64,000 bases of DNA, taken from positions 100,001 through 164,000 of the forward strand of contig JAXCGZ010005729.1 in NCBI GenBank assembly GCA_037179515.1, given 5' to 3'. Positions 46,691-59,486 of the stretch are shown here, in pieces. This stretch comes from Halocaridina rubra. Its lineage: Eukaryota; Arthropoda; Malacostraca; Decapoda; Atyidae. Positions within the stretch are counted from its first letter, which is position 1, and every line of letters begins with the position of its first letter. The notes under the pieces were generated by a model. It was not told the DNA's origin. It did not search any database and saw only the letters and a program-made list of their open reading frames with translations. The translations under genes and the position numbers were made by a program.

Positions 46691-47629
46691 TGACTATTCC
46701 CAGAATGCCTGCTTTCACCTGGTCAATGAATAGTCTACTCTCAGTTTTTGCAGGCTACCGTACACAATAATATATACTCAACCAACTTCAAATAAAGTTG
46801 GGCTAAAACTTACTGGCTTATAATTAAATATAACAGACAAACTGTACGGTACAAAAGGGGGAGGGCATGAGTTATGTTTGCTTAATAGTAGTGGAGAACT
46901 CCCACTGGTTAATGACACAAATACACTAAATAATATTAAACTGAACACTGCATAAATCCAGGCTCAAATGAAAGACTCAGCAATAAAAATGTAAAAATAT
47001 ATTGAAAGAAAATAACATTATAATGGAGAGCAATATTTCAGCTTAAAAGAAAAGGATACATTTTACTTTAGTTTAGGCGGCAATAAGGTAAATTTTACAA
47101 AAATAACAAAGAGTTATAGCTCCAGGCACGACTGCTGGACACATCAAAACAAACAACACTTAATATCGAAATAATGATTGTTCAAAATCCAAGAACTTTA
47201 TACAATATTGAAACAGAGTCACTGCTTGACAAATTCGACAGCACTGGTCCAAGGGGCGAAATGGGAGGCTCGTAAATTTACACGAATTTTACGAGTCTCT
47301 AACAATAGGTCCTAACCTGGTGCCGTCCTCAGAGAAAGTCCTCGTCCATTCTGTAAACAAATCAGACGAGCATCACATTCTAAAATAAAAGGATATATTT
47401 TTATCATATTATACATAATTAAGGATTTCCTAAGATTTAGATTAACTTTACAAACAAATCCCATATATTCATGAGAAAATGATGAATTAATGACAAAATA
47501 AATGGTAGTTATAATATAGTCTCTCAAATGAATATATTCATGTAGGTAGATGCAGTACTACTTATGGTATTACAATAAAACACACAAGGTATAACTAATG
47601 AAACTGTGTGTGATAGACAGATCACCACA
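46686..47629 (-). repeat. BEL 3' LTR
   Basis: Matches 53429-54373 along its whole length. Its outer end reads TATGGTGACTATTCCC where the other has TGTGGTGACTATTCCC, a single change at the (TA)n border. Confidence 0.92.
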
Positions 47630-47645
47630 CTCTCCCCCCAAAAAG
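47630..47645 (-). promoter_or_regulatory. BEL polypurine tract
   Basis: Reading minus, TTTTTGGGGGGAGAG lies immediately before the 3' LTR. Confidence 0.75.
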
Positions 47646-47732
47646 GGTAGGAAGCTAAATAAATCACATGCACAAACATAATAAAGTATAGAGCAAAATC
47701 AGAAAATTTAAAGGCACCATTTACAACCTATC

Positions 47733-49072
47733 CTACTCCAACTGAGTTGAAGGTTGAGAGATCGTCTTGCCAACTGCCTTTTTACACAATATACATGTTT
47801 TTAATATTTTCTTCACAATAACTCTACCTTTAGAGATCCAAAACTGTTTCCTGAGTCCTGACAACATTTGTCCTAATGCACAATGATGATGTTGAATATG
47901 ATAATGAACTATTATAAGTTTGGTCAATGGATGTTTGGCAGGTAAGTAAACTGGAAATTGTGCTTCAGGAGATAGATCTGAATTCTGAAATCTACTGCAA
48001 CAACAAGTTAACTGATCTTCGTTCAAATGTAAATCTAATTGTTTGACTAAATTGATAAGTTCTGAAGCTGGTTTAGCACTTTGCTCAGGTCGTTTCAAAA
48101 ATGCAAATAAAGTAGGAAAACTTTGTAACTGGGCTAATCTAATACAAGCATGATGAGTATTCAACCTGAACTTGTCATGGAAATAATGATTACAGAACTG
48201 CTTTACATATGACATGATTCTCATAACTTTAGTAAGAGATGAATATTTACTCATCTCAAAATGAGGAAGTATGGGTTCATTAACATTAGGTTCTGTTAAA
48301 ATCTCATACACTACTGTAGAATTAACAATGAACTCTTTCTGTTGTGGATATTCTGATGGATTAAGCAAAAATGAAGGTCCCTGTCTCCACATGACATTGC
48401 TATTCAACTTTGATACACTAACACCTCTGGTCAATATATCTGCAGGATTCTCTCTAGATGGGACATGTAAAATGTTCAAATCAAACTTAGATCGCAAATT
48501 GCGAATTTCACACACTCTGTTTCTCACAAAAACATCTGATGATGAATCATGATACACCCAATTAATGGCAACTTCACTGTCACACCATACAGTGCAACCT
48601 TTGAATGCTAATTTCTCATTAGACAAGAGTGTCTGAGCCAATGCTGAGGCTAAAGTAAGTGAGAGTAACTCTAACTTAGGAATGGTGAGTGGAGGATTTG
48701 GTGATACTCTTACTTTACTCATAATGATATCGCTAGATATGCTTCTTAAGTCCACAGCATATGCAACTAATCCATAAGCTACTTTAGATGAATCACAAAA
48801 TATGTGCAAATCTGATACACCAGGGACAATTACAAATCTAGGATATTGAATGGTTGACATCTGATTCAAATCTCTGCAAATAACTGAAAACTCTTGTACT
48901 AATGGTTCTGGCAAAGGTTCATCCCAAGAACACTTACTTCTCCATAATTTTGAAATGAATAACTTTCCCTTGATCAAGATTGGTGATAACAATCCTAAAG
49001 GATCAAATACACTAGCAATTACAGATACAACTAATCTCTTGGTGATTTGATCATACACACACTCCTCCTTGC
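47733..49072 (-). CDS. BEL pol: RT end, RNase H-like region and integrase zinc finger
   Basis: About 445 codons. Pao/BEL pol pattern: TKRLVVSVIASVFDPLGLLSP, LWRSKCSWDEPLP, LHIFCDSSKVAYGLVAY (RNase H-like), PKLELLSLTLASAL, VWCDSEVAINWV, LHVPSRENPADILTRG, then the HHCC zinc-binding segment (IVHYHIQHHHCALGQ, ILKTCILCKK). It stops at TAG right after this segment, so the DDE core is missing. It joins exactly to the RT frame on the other side of the CR1 insertion. Confidence 0.88.
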
Positions 49073-50028
49073 TTTTAGGCCACTTTTGTTCCTTGTATAT
49101 GTAAATGACCTACCAGAGTGTGTAAATTCATTCATGAATATGTTTGCAGATGATGCAAAGATTGTGAAGAAAGTAAAAAACGAGAACAATGGTAGAGAAC
49201 TTCAGGAGGATCTAAATAATCTGCATGAGTGGTCAGAAAAGTGGCTAATGAAATTCAATACTTCAAAATGTAAGGTAATGAGAATGGGTACAAGTGCAAG
49301 AAGGCCCAAGCTTGACTACTCGGTGGCTGGAGTACAACTTCAAGAGACAGAAAATGAGAGAGATCTAGGAGTAAACATACTGGTAGACTTGTCTCCAGAA
49401 ATACATATAAATGCCATAGTAAGGGCAGCATATGCATTCTTATGAAATGTAAGGGTAGCCTTCAGGCACATGGACAAGGAAATGTTCAGAAATATTTATG
49501 TAACCTATGTGAGGCCAAAACTCGAATATGCAGCCCCCTTTTGGAATCCGCACTTGAAAAAGCACATAGCTAAGCTTGAAAAAGTTCAAAGACATGCCAC
49601 GAAACTGGTGCCAGAAATGCGCAATCTCAGTTATGATGAGAGGCTGAGGGAATTAGACTTACCATCACTCGAAGCTAGAAGAGTAAGGGGGGATATGGTG
49701 ACAGTCTTTAAATTCCTTCATGGTTATGATAGAGTGGATAGGGATCGATATTTTGATATGGCTGGCTCTAGAACTAGAGGTCATAGTTTGAAGCTTCGTA
49801 AGAAAACTTGTTTGCAGGATGTAAGGAAATACTTGTTCAGTGTAAGAGTAGTTGATATTTGGAATTCGCTAAGCGAGGAGGTAGTTAATGCTATCTCACT
49901 CCATAGTTTTAAGGACAGGTATGATAAGTATCACTAAGTATAAAATGGAACCGATCAGGAGACGGGAAGATACGAGCTTTGGGCTCATTCCCGTAAACAC
50001 AATTAGGTAATCACAATTAGGTAATCAC
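49073..50028 (+). mobile_element. CR1-type LINE copy H inserted in BEL pol
   Basis: 5'-truncated at the RT motif B region (TTTTAGGCCACTTTTG) and ending in two full 14-bp tail units (ACAATTAGGTAATC). Removing it joins the BEL frame at SSKK|EECVYDQ with at most 2-3 bp duplicated. (AC)4 of the host element lies about 10 bp from its 5' end. Confidence 0.92.
49074..49937 (+). pseudogene. CR1 ORF2 end (copy H)
   Basis: Frames 49047-49445 and 49470-49937: VYVNDLPECV, FADDAKI, EWSEKWLMKFN, RDLGVNILVDLS, then (after TGA at 49443) the CR1 C-terminus to KDRYDKYH. The TGA in place of the serine codon after AYAFL is also present in copies I and J, indicating a common subfamily. Confidence 0.85.
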
Positions 50029-50029
50029 T

Positions 50030-50922
50030 TTCTTACTGGAGTACAATTTGATTTCATCGTTTACAACATTGCAAGAAATTCCTAAAACATTTATATTACT
50101 CAGATCAAATCGGTCATGATTAACACCTACTTCATCATTAAATTTTACATCATTACTCACCCAACCTTGTAATGGCGTAGAGGCTTCTGCTAAAATAGCA
50201 TTTACTATAGGATGCTCTGTTTTTAACTGTTCAGAGTCTGAGGTACAAACAAAGTTATCTACATAGAAATGAGAGATCAGAGACTTAGCTACTGGATGTG
50301 AATGTGTCTCCAAGTGATATGTGAGTGTGTTCTGAAGCAAAAAGGGAGATGATGTTGCACCAAAAAGTACTACTTTAAATCTATAGGTAACTACCTTCTG
50401 AAGTGTTTCATCCTCGAACCACAAGAATCTACAGAAATCTCTGCAGTTTGGCAAAATACCTATACGTAGGAAGGCTTTTGAAATGTCTGATACAGCAGCT
50501 ACAGGGTTAGTACGAAATTTAATGAGTGAATCAACAAGTTTATGGGTTAGGCTTGGGCCTGTTAGTAAACTTTCATTCAGACTCTTCGATTTTGAATCAG
50601 CTCTACTAGAAGCATTAAACACTACTCTAATAGCAGTGGTAGGAGAATTCTTGTAGACTGGATGATGAGGTAAGTAATGAGTCAACCCGTCTGTAACTGT
50701 AGGGTTTTCAATTTTCTCAATGAATCCCAATTCAATGTACTCATTAAAAATCTCTGAGTATTGTCCATAAAGTTCTGGACGAGTTGCAAAGGATTTAGCT
50801 AGTGACATGAGCTGACCATAAGCTCTTCTATAGATAGTAGCTGGTCTCTCAGTGCCCTTAAAGGGTAATTCCACAAAATACTGATTGTCTGCCTTCTGGC
50901 AAGTGGACTTAAAATGACTCAC
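50030..50922 (-). CDS. BEL pol: reverse transcriptase
   Basis: About 300 codons: FKGTERPATIYRRAYGQL, RVVFNASSRADSKSKSLNE, SDISKAFLRIGILPNCRDFCRF (motif A), VLFGATSSPFLL (motif B), HFYVDNFVC (motif C; YVDN is a usual BEL variant) and GWVSNDVKFN. In frame with the protease upstream, separated by one TAA at 50950-50952. Interrupted downstream by CR1 copy H. Confidence 0.88.
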
Positions 50923-50949
50923 TGATTGTACTTCCTTAGGCGTTAAAGT

Positions 50950-51510
50950 TTAATTCTTAATACCAATAACATCTAAATTCCAAAGGTTCTGAACTTCGGA
51001 CTCAAGGGTTTGTACTCCTACACGAGCACAAAGCACATGTTGCCCATTAACTGTGTTAAATGACTGAGAACTAATTGCCCACTTTGGCATAGGTCCAAAG
51101 ATAATCGAACCTGCTGGACTAGACAAAAGTGTAATTCCGGAATAGAAAGTACGGTTGGTCATAAATCTAGAATAGTAATCTGCACCAATTACCATACCTA
51201 TGTCACTAATCACATCAGAATCAATGCTAGGATCTGCAAGTTTGATCCCCTTTTTTGTGAGTATTTCTGCAACACCAGCAATGCCAGGTACATATAACAT
51301 AGTGTTAACCTTATCATAGACGACAGCATAAATCGGAATACGTTGTGTACCAATGCGTACTACAACACGAACGACGTCACACAAAATGTTTTCGGCTTGA
51401 TTACCAAATGAAGTCAGTTTAAGTGAGATACGAAACACTGGATTGAGTTTAAGGCGCTTTACTACTGCAGAATGAGTGAAAGACCGTTGAGCACCGGTAT
51501 CTAAAAACAT
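50950..51510 (-). CDS. BEL aspartic protease
   Basis: 186 codons. MFLDTGAQRSFTHSAVVKRL contains the DTG active site and matches the Pao/BEL retropepsin-like domain. It continues IYAVVYDKVNTM, GMVIGADYYSRF and SPAGSIIFGPMPKW. One nucleotide out of frame with gag (shift near 51520) and separated from RT by a single TAA. Confidence 0.82.
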   Translation of the reverse strand: MFLDTGAQRSFTHSAVVKRLKLNPVFRISLKLTSFGNQAENILCDVVRVVVRIGTQRIPIYAVVYDKVNTMLYVPGIAGVAEILTKKGIKLADPSIDSDVISDIGMVIGADYYSRFMTNRTFYSGITLLSSPAGSIIFGPMPKWAISSQSFNTVNGQHVLCARVGVQTLESEVQNLWNLDVIGIKN

Positions 51511-53079
51511 CCTAACTGTTTCACGTACCCAGCACCAGAAATCTTAACAATTGCTGTAGGAAGTGCTAATGAAGGATGTGGAACCTTATTAGTCTGGACA
51601 TCTGTTTGAACAGAATTAGCGACACTGTCATCTCTTCCTGACAGGATTCTAAACGTATCATCCACTACTACTTGATTAGTGGGAATGTTACTGTTAAGGT
51701 TAGTTCCATTATTAATAACTGTTGGGGCATTAGACGTAACTGACACTTGATTAACTGCAGTACTACGGTTGGTTAGTTTCATGTAGAGAAAGGTATGATG
51801 TTTGCCATTACAATTTCTACACTCAGCCGTCTCTCTACACTTTGAGGCTCTATGGCCTTTCTGCATACACACGAAATATAGTTCTAACTCTCTAACTCTG
51901 TTCTTCCTGGCTTCATGAGTTGCGTAATTAGAACAAAACTTAGTATTATGAATATCCTTACAAAAGAGACAAGGTTTGTTCCAAGTACTTGAATTGTTAG
52001 ATGACGAATTAGACTTATTTTGAGTCTGGGACACAACTACTTGTTTAGGTACTGTACTAAACCTATGATTAGAATTTGTACTAGAATACTGACTAACTAC
52101 TACTTTAGGTTTAGAATGTGCATCAGAATGTGAAACTTGCTTATTCCTAGACTGATCAGAAAGTATACGAGAACATTCCATGACCTTGATAAGGTGTCCA
52201 ATACCATCCTTCAATTGTGTAATAGTCAAAGTATAAGTACTGTACTTATTAAAAAGGTACTCTAAAGTTTTAGGACTAAGTTTCTTAGCAATTATGTCTT
52301 TTATTAGGTAGCCATCACAAGGTACTTGGGTTACACCCTCTATTTGCATCAACAAACGTTGAAATGTTAACTGAAATTCGGTCAACTCATTTAAATTATG
52401 TTCAGGGGGTTTGATGTTCATCAAATCTAAATGTAATTGTTGCAACAAAAGGTCATTGTCAGCAAAGCTTTTTCTCAACAAACAATGCTATACTGTAATT
52501 ACCACTAGTTATGGAAAGACCTTCAATGGTTCTAAATGCTTTACCTCTCAATTAAGATCTGAGCATGCTAAATTTCGATACTGGCTCAATGTCTTGACGA
52601 CTATCAATTAAACTACTAAAGGAATCCCAAAAACAATTCCACTGACTCAACTGACCATCAAATTCAGGAATCTTAATCTCAGGCAACTTAGGGTGTGGAA
52701 GGGGTCTAGCAGGTACAACTGTCAGACTAGGAGCTTGACTAGTTGTAGCTTGTGCTTGACTACCAAAGGACAAATGATCATCTATAGCTGACTTAATTTG
52801 TATTAGCACTTTATAGGCATTACGTTTCAGAGTTCTGTGCTCTCTAGAAACTTGGCTAAGCCGGGTACTATCAACAGCATCTTGACTAGCTGTCCAATGT
52901 ACATCAATGGACTCGTACAACTTTGTAAGTTTTGCTTCTGAAAACTGTAACGAACGTAAGGATGGTGGAGGAGACGCTTTAAGGTCATGTTCTATAGAAC
53001 TGAGCATATCTATAAGATCGTCGGTTACAGCCTTGTAAAGTTCAAACGCTTTACTTTCATCGATTGATGGTAAAGACAT
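51501..53079 (-). CDS. BEL gag (broken by a frameshift/stop)
   Basis: 52552-53079 starts with ATG about 317 nt after the primer site: a helical N-terminus, a Pro-rich linker (VVPARPLPHPKLPEIKIPEFDG) and the QWNCFWDSFSSLID segment of the Pao/BEL gag domain. 51501-52481 continues with NDLLLQQLHLDLMN, a Ser/Asn-rich linker and cysteine-rich CLFCKDIHNTKFC and CMQKGHRASKC..CRNCNGKHHTFL zinc knuckles. About 70 bp between the two parts carry stops. Confidence 0.85.
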
Positions 53080-53395
53080 CTCGCTGGTTTAATCTTTACC
53101 TTATACAAATCACAATAATTTTGGCTAGGTGGCCAGACTAAACTAATACCTAAATTCACTAGAATTATAATATCTATATCCTAGGTACACTTGATTGCAC
53201 ACACATGTATTCAAATAGCTTATCTAAACCTTCCCCTGGACTAAAAAATTCGACATCAGCAGTGATATCACAAAAAATATGCTATGGATTCATGTACAGT
53301 GTTTTAATATTAAAGTTCAAAAACAATACCAACGGTAGCCTATTCCAAATTTCATTCAGTAAATGTAGTAAAGTATGCTAGCTAGGCTAGGCTTA

Positions 53396-53413
53396 ATCCG
53401 GTTCGAAGGACCA
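53396..53413 (-). promoter_or_regulatory. BEL primer binding site, tRNA-Tyr-like
   Basis: TGGTCCTTCGAACCGGAT on the minus strand, 15 bp inside the LTR end. It is complementary to a tRNA 3' end ..TTCGAAGGACCA. Animal tRNA-Tyr, as I remember it, ends ..CTCGAAGGACCA, a match over nearly the whole site. Confidence 0.7.
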
Positions 53414-53428
53414 GAAAAAACTAGAATA

Positions 53429-54580
<1,152 letters not shown>

Positions 54581-54775
54581 CCGACCAATCGTATTTCTTG
54601 CTTTAAAAATAACTGATGTCACCCATGAAATTTCGCCGTGAAATTCACTAAGAGCGTTTTCTGTCAGTCTCAAATTCTCCCATTTTTATACTATTTTAGG
54701 GAAGGACTTAAGTAATGCTACACGCCTCTCAGGCTAAGCTAACTCATTACTGCTAGCCTAGCAAAGTGTTTGCTA
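54581..54775. other. Unique sequence, no gene recognised
   Basis: No feature seen. Confidence 0.45.
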
Positions 54776-54779
54776 GTAA

Positions 54780-54856
<77 letters not shown>
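54776..54856. repeat. (TAG)n microsatellite followed by purine-rich tract
   Basis: About 27 TAG units; 54857-54920 is almost pure purine (GGAGGAGAAGAAG..). Confidence 0.95.
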
Positions 54857-54857
<1 letters not shown>

Positions 54858-54920
54858 AAAAGGAAGTAGGAGGAGAAGAAGAAGAGGAAGAAGGAGGAGG
54901 AGGAAAAGAAAAAGAGGAGT

Positions 54921-55244
54921 ACTCATTTGACTAAAAATGATGACTTATATATGCAAAGAAATCACTTTGAAAGTTAAACAGCCAGACTTTCACTTTTTTC
55001 TCTGCTTGTCAAGTTAAATAAAATCAAAGATGAGTTATAAATGAGACTTATGGCTATACTCTCTTATACGATAAAAATTTGGTTGTTTGGTCTAGGGTAT
55101 GATTTTACAAACTTATATATAAAATCATATCGTATCTAATGAACAGTCAATAAATAGGTAAGAAATGTACGAAACGACTACCTGAAAACAGAGAAAAATG
55201 GAGCAAAGCTAAATTATATTTTAGCAGAAACGACTCCACAATGT
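54921..55244. other. Unique sequence, no gene recognised
   Basis: AT-rich, no feature seen. Confidence 0.45.
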
Positions 55245-55455
55245 CTTCATCTCAGGCTTCATCCTGCCATATTTCTATGTCATTATTTCTTTGACTATTC
55301 CTTCAGCTTGTTCTTTTCTTATTATTTATCATTCTCTTATATCTGTTTTGTCCATGAGCTGCTTCTCATTCTCCTATCCATGTACTGCTGGTGCCTGGGC
55401 CCAATGAGGGCAATTTTCTTTGCATGTCCCGGTATCAAACTCGTCAGAAAAAAAA
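55245..55455 (+). mobile_element. SINE/LINE-2 3' fragment (plus)
   Basis: CT-rich lead-in and then the shared tail GTGCCTGGGCCCAATGAGGGCAATT..CCGGTATCAAACTCGTC with a short A-run. Too diverged to say which family it came from. Confidence 0.6.
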
Positions 55456-55967
55456 ATCATGGAAGGGGGTAGTTTACCCTATTAATAACTATAAATATTT
55501 TGGCAAACATGTTTTGTTCATGTGGACACAGGTAAAATTTCGTGATCTTACCAGCCATCGGCTGTTAAATTTTAGTTCAATATAATCATTGTTATAAACT
55601 TAATATCTCGCATGTAATGGCTCTTTTTGTCTTGAAAAACAATTAAAGCAGCAAGTTTGCTGCTTGCCTGGGCTAAAGATAAGGAAAACTGCCTAGCCCA
55701 ATTTATATCATATACTTCAAAACATAAGCAAAATTAGGCTATTAAGGTCAAGTAAAGAAGAGTAACCTTAGGGTGCTATCGGATTACAGTATTCATATAT
55801 TCAAGGCAATTAGTGTGACCTAGCCTAACAAGCAATGGGGTTATTTCACTGTATATGGGGCTTTGGTGGTTCCTCGTCTTTACAAGATTAGGCTAGTAAT
55901 AACCCCCCATTACAAGCAAGATTATTTATTTTACGAAGTTCCGGTAAAACTTCGCACACGGCGCTTA
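55456..55967. other. Unique sequence, no gene recognised
   Basis: No ORF or repeat with support. Confidence 0.45.
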
Positions 55968-57822
55968 CCAGGCCCGAGCACCAAGAAAACTTTAAGATGA
56001 AGAAAAAGTAGAAGTTTAAGGACAAGGCCAAAATGAGGAAATGATACACAATAGGAAAAGGGCGGGCTGAAAGAACAGTCGAAGTATTGAGGACCTACAT
56101 ATATATAACAGCATTAGGTCTTGAGATGACAATAAGTCTGCTTTTTGAAGTACGATAGGTTATAAGAATTAGGAAAGACAGAGGAAGAAGAGAGTTCCAG
56201 ATTCTGAATACACAGTACCTGTGTGACGAGGTCGTTTGGCGAGTGCTACACGGCCACGGCAGTGGGGGAGGGATGTAACTCTCTGACTCATCAGAGCAGC
56301 GATGGAGGTAGTAGCAATAGAAAAGAGACAGGGATGATAGCTTGCGACGAAGAGAAAGAGAATCGAGATTATAAGTAAGAGAAGGGTCATTAATGAGTCT
56401 GATTACCTTACACTCAACCCTATCAAGAAAATAAATATAAGAAGAACCACCCCGTACGTGTGAGCAATATTCTAAGCAGGGGCGGATAAGACTTTTATGG
56501 ATTTTTTAGTAACTAAAAAAGGCAAACGTAATGACGAAAACGAAACAGAACCCCCAATATTTTAGATGCAGATTTAGAAATTTGGATTATATGACTCCTC
56601 CAAGACAAGTTAGAGGCTAACTGGATTCCTAATATGTTAATAGATTTAAGAGGGTAAATTTCGTTAGTTTTGAAGACAATAGGAGGAAAAGAAGATAAAG
56701 AGATAGCCAGAAATATTGTCTCGGATAATTAAATTTAGCAAAATTTTGGGGTCTCCAGTCAGATACTCTCTGTAACTTGGAGTTAAAAGAAAGAGTGATA
56801 CAAGACCAATTATACGAGTAACAGATGAAGGTTGTCAAGAGAAAGCAAAGGAAAAATTAAGGGAAGACTCATCAGCAAAGGCGTTGAGAAGAGAGGAGGA
56901 TGAGGGCATGAGAAGATCGCTGATGAAGAAAAGGAAAAAAGTAGATGAAAGAAAAGAGCCCTGTGGAACACCACTGATTACTGTCACTGAACTAAAAGTT
57001 GCACTGACAACAACCACAAATATAAAACGGTCAGAAAGCTGGAAATCAGAGAACAGAGAGAAGAGGTAAAGCCTTAAAAGCTGGGAGTTTAGCCAACAGA
57101 GCCTTGTGCCAGACTCTGTCAAAAGCCTTAGAGATATAGGGAGCGACGACAAAGGATTCTCCATAGTTCCTCAGAGATGACCATACATGAGTAAGATAGG
57201 ACGGAAGGTCACCATTGGATCTTGTCTTACAAGATCCAATTAAATTCATGATGTTTCAAGAAGTGAGAGTTGAGCCACGTTTCGAATATTCTAACGATAG
57301 GAGAGGTGAGGGCAATAGTTCAAAAGCTAGAGGAAATAAAGTGGACACCCTTCTTAGGAAAAGACTGAACTAGATTGTGCTTCCAAGATGAAGTCTAGAT
57401 TCTGGTTGAGGGAATGAGATGAAAAAGTCGGCAAAGGACAGTTGCCAGTTCATCTGCAAGCTTCTTAAAGAAGCTTGCAGGGATACCATCTCGTCTGGAT
57501 GCCTTGTTTGTCTTTAGAGAACGAAGAACTTGATGGAATTTGCGTAAAGAAAAAATAAGGGAGGGCATAGGATTAGAAAGGAGTAAAGTACAAGAAAAAG
57601 AGTGCACAGGCATTGCTTACGGAAGAGTTGGCTGAAAAATGAGAACCAAAGAGTGGCTTTGTTGGTGGGAGAGCAAGCTGTAGAATCATCATGACGAATG
57701 AGAGGGGGAAAATTTGAGTCACAGAAGTTTTTGGAGAGGGTTTTAGCTATGGACCAGATATATTTATCAGTGGGAGAAGAGCTGAGGTCATCAACTTTTC
57801 TTCCTAAAAGGAAGCTTTACAC
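55968..57822 (-). mobile_element. LINE-2 copy (minus), longest in window, degenerate
   Basis: Extends further 5' than the other copies, into the linker before RT. Its 3' tail is cut at the GGCCCGAGCACC point, with no poly-A. Same C-terminal coding order as 32300-33366. Stops and frameshifts throughout. Confidence 0.8.
56169..57780 (-). pseudogene. LINE-2 RT region (broken)
   Basis: Minus-strand blocks: DKYIWSIAKTLSKNFCD (linker), DGIPASFFKKLADELA (57613-57395), YISKAFDRVWHKALLAKLPA (motif A; 57249-57046), SGVPQGSFLSSTFFLFFISD and FADESSLNF (motif C changed to FADE; 57164-56835), then C-terminal pieces down to 56169. The motif C change and stops exclude activity. Confidence 0.75.
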
Positions 57823-58071
57823 TTTTTTTAACATTGAAATATATGTATGAAAACAATTTCAATCATCAACATTATCAAACCCAACATAACCTAACCAATA
57901 CAGTGTAATAAATTTATGAGAATTTTTCCTGAGGGTGAAAAATCAACCTAACTAACCTAACCCAGCCTAAAGTAGGATAAAGTAAATGGGATTATTTTCA
58001 AATTGGAGGTACTAAATTGATTGCATCATATAATTATTTGCGACCCTCAGAACAGGAAATGACACCATAAT
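57823..58071. other. Unique AT-rich sequence
   Basis: Contains scattered CCTAA words (AACATAACCTAACC near 57890, AACCTAACTAACCTAACCC near 57945). No gene seen. Confidence 0.45.
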
Positions 58072-58147
58072 TTTTTTTTTATGAGTGTGACACCGGGACA
58101 GACAGAAACTGCCCTCATCGCTAAAAGACCGGGCACGAGAAAATAAC
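58072..58147 (-). mobile_element. LINE-2/SINE shared tail fragment (minus)
   Basis: Poly-A (plus-strand T-run) then GTGTGACACCGGGACAG..AACTGCCCTCATC..CCGGGCACGAG: only the conserved 3' tail is present. Confidence 0.75.
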
Positions 58148-59071
<924 letters not shown>

Positions 59072-59154
59072 GCCTGAATAAATAAATGAAATACTTTTCC
59101 TTGAAGAGGGCTTCAATGAGGTAAATCGTTACCGAAACTGGTATAAAATAAAAT

Positions 59155-59163
59155 CTCTCTCTC

Positions 59164-59257
<94 letters not shown>
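59155..59257. repeat. (CT)n microsatellite
   Basis: CT units with two CCT interruptions near the start. Confidence 0.95.
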
Positions 59258-59259
<2 letters not shown>

Positions 59260-59462
59260 TGTATGCCCTGTGAGCATTTTCATATAGTCAGTTAAAATCC
59301 TTTCTCTGGGAGATTAGTCTACATATCCTATTGGCGTTAGATACTCCTTTTTTTTTTCTTTCTTTGCATGATTTGTAATGTTACTTTTGAAGTCAGTTCA
59401 TCTGTTTTTCGTAAATACTGTATTTACGATAATAATTATTATGTATATAACTTACACAAAAA

Positions 59463-59486
59463 CAAATACACACACATACACACACA
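59463..59486. repeat. (CA)n at the 5' truncation of CR1 copy I
   Basis: ACACACATACACACACACA directly abuts the first CR1 base. Confidence 0.9.

Noticed and set aside
49047..49058. Overlap of BEL and CR1 ORFs as a real gene overlap
   Set aside because: The overlap is at a retroposon insertion junction.
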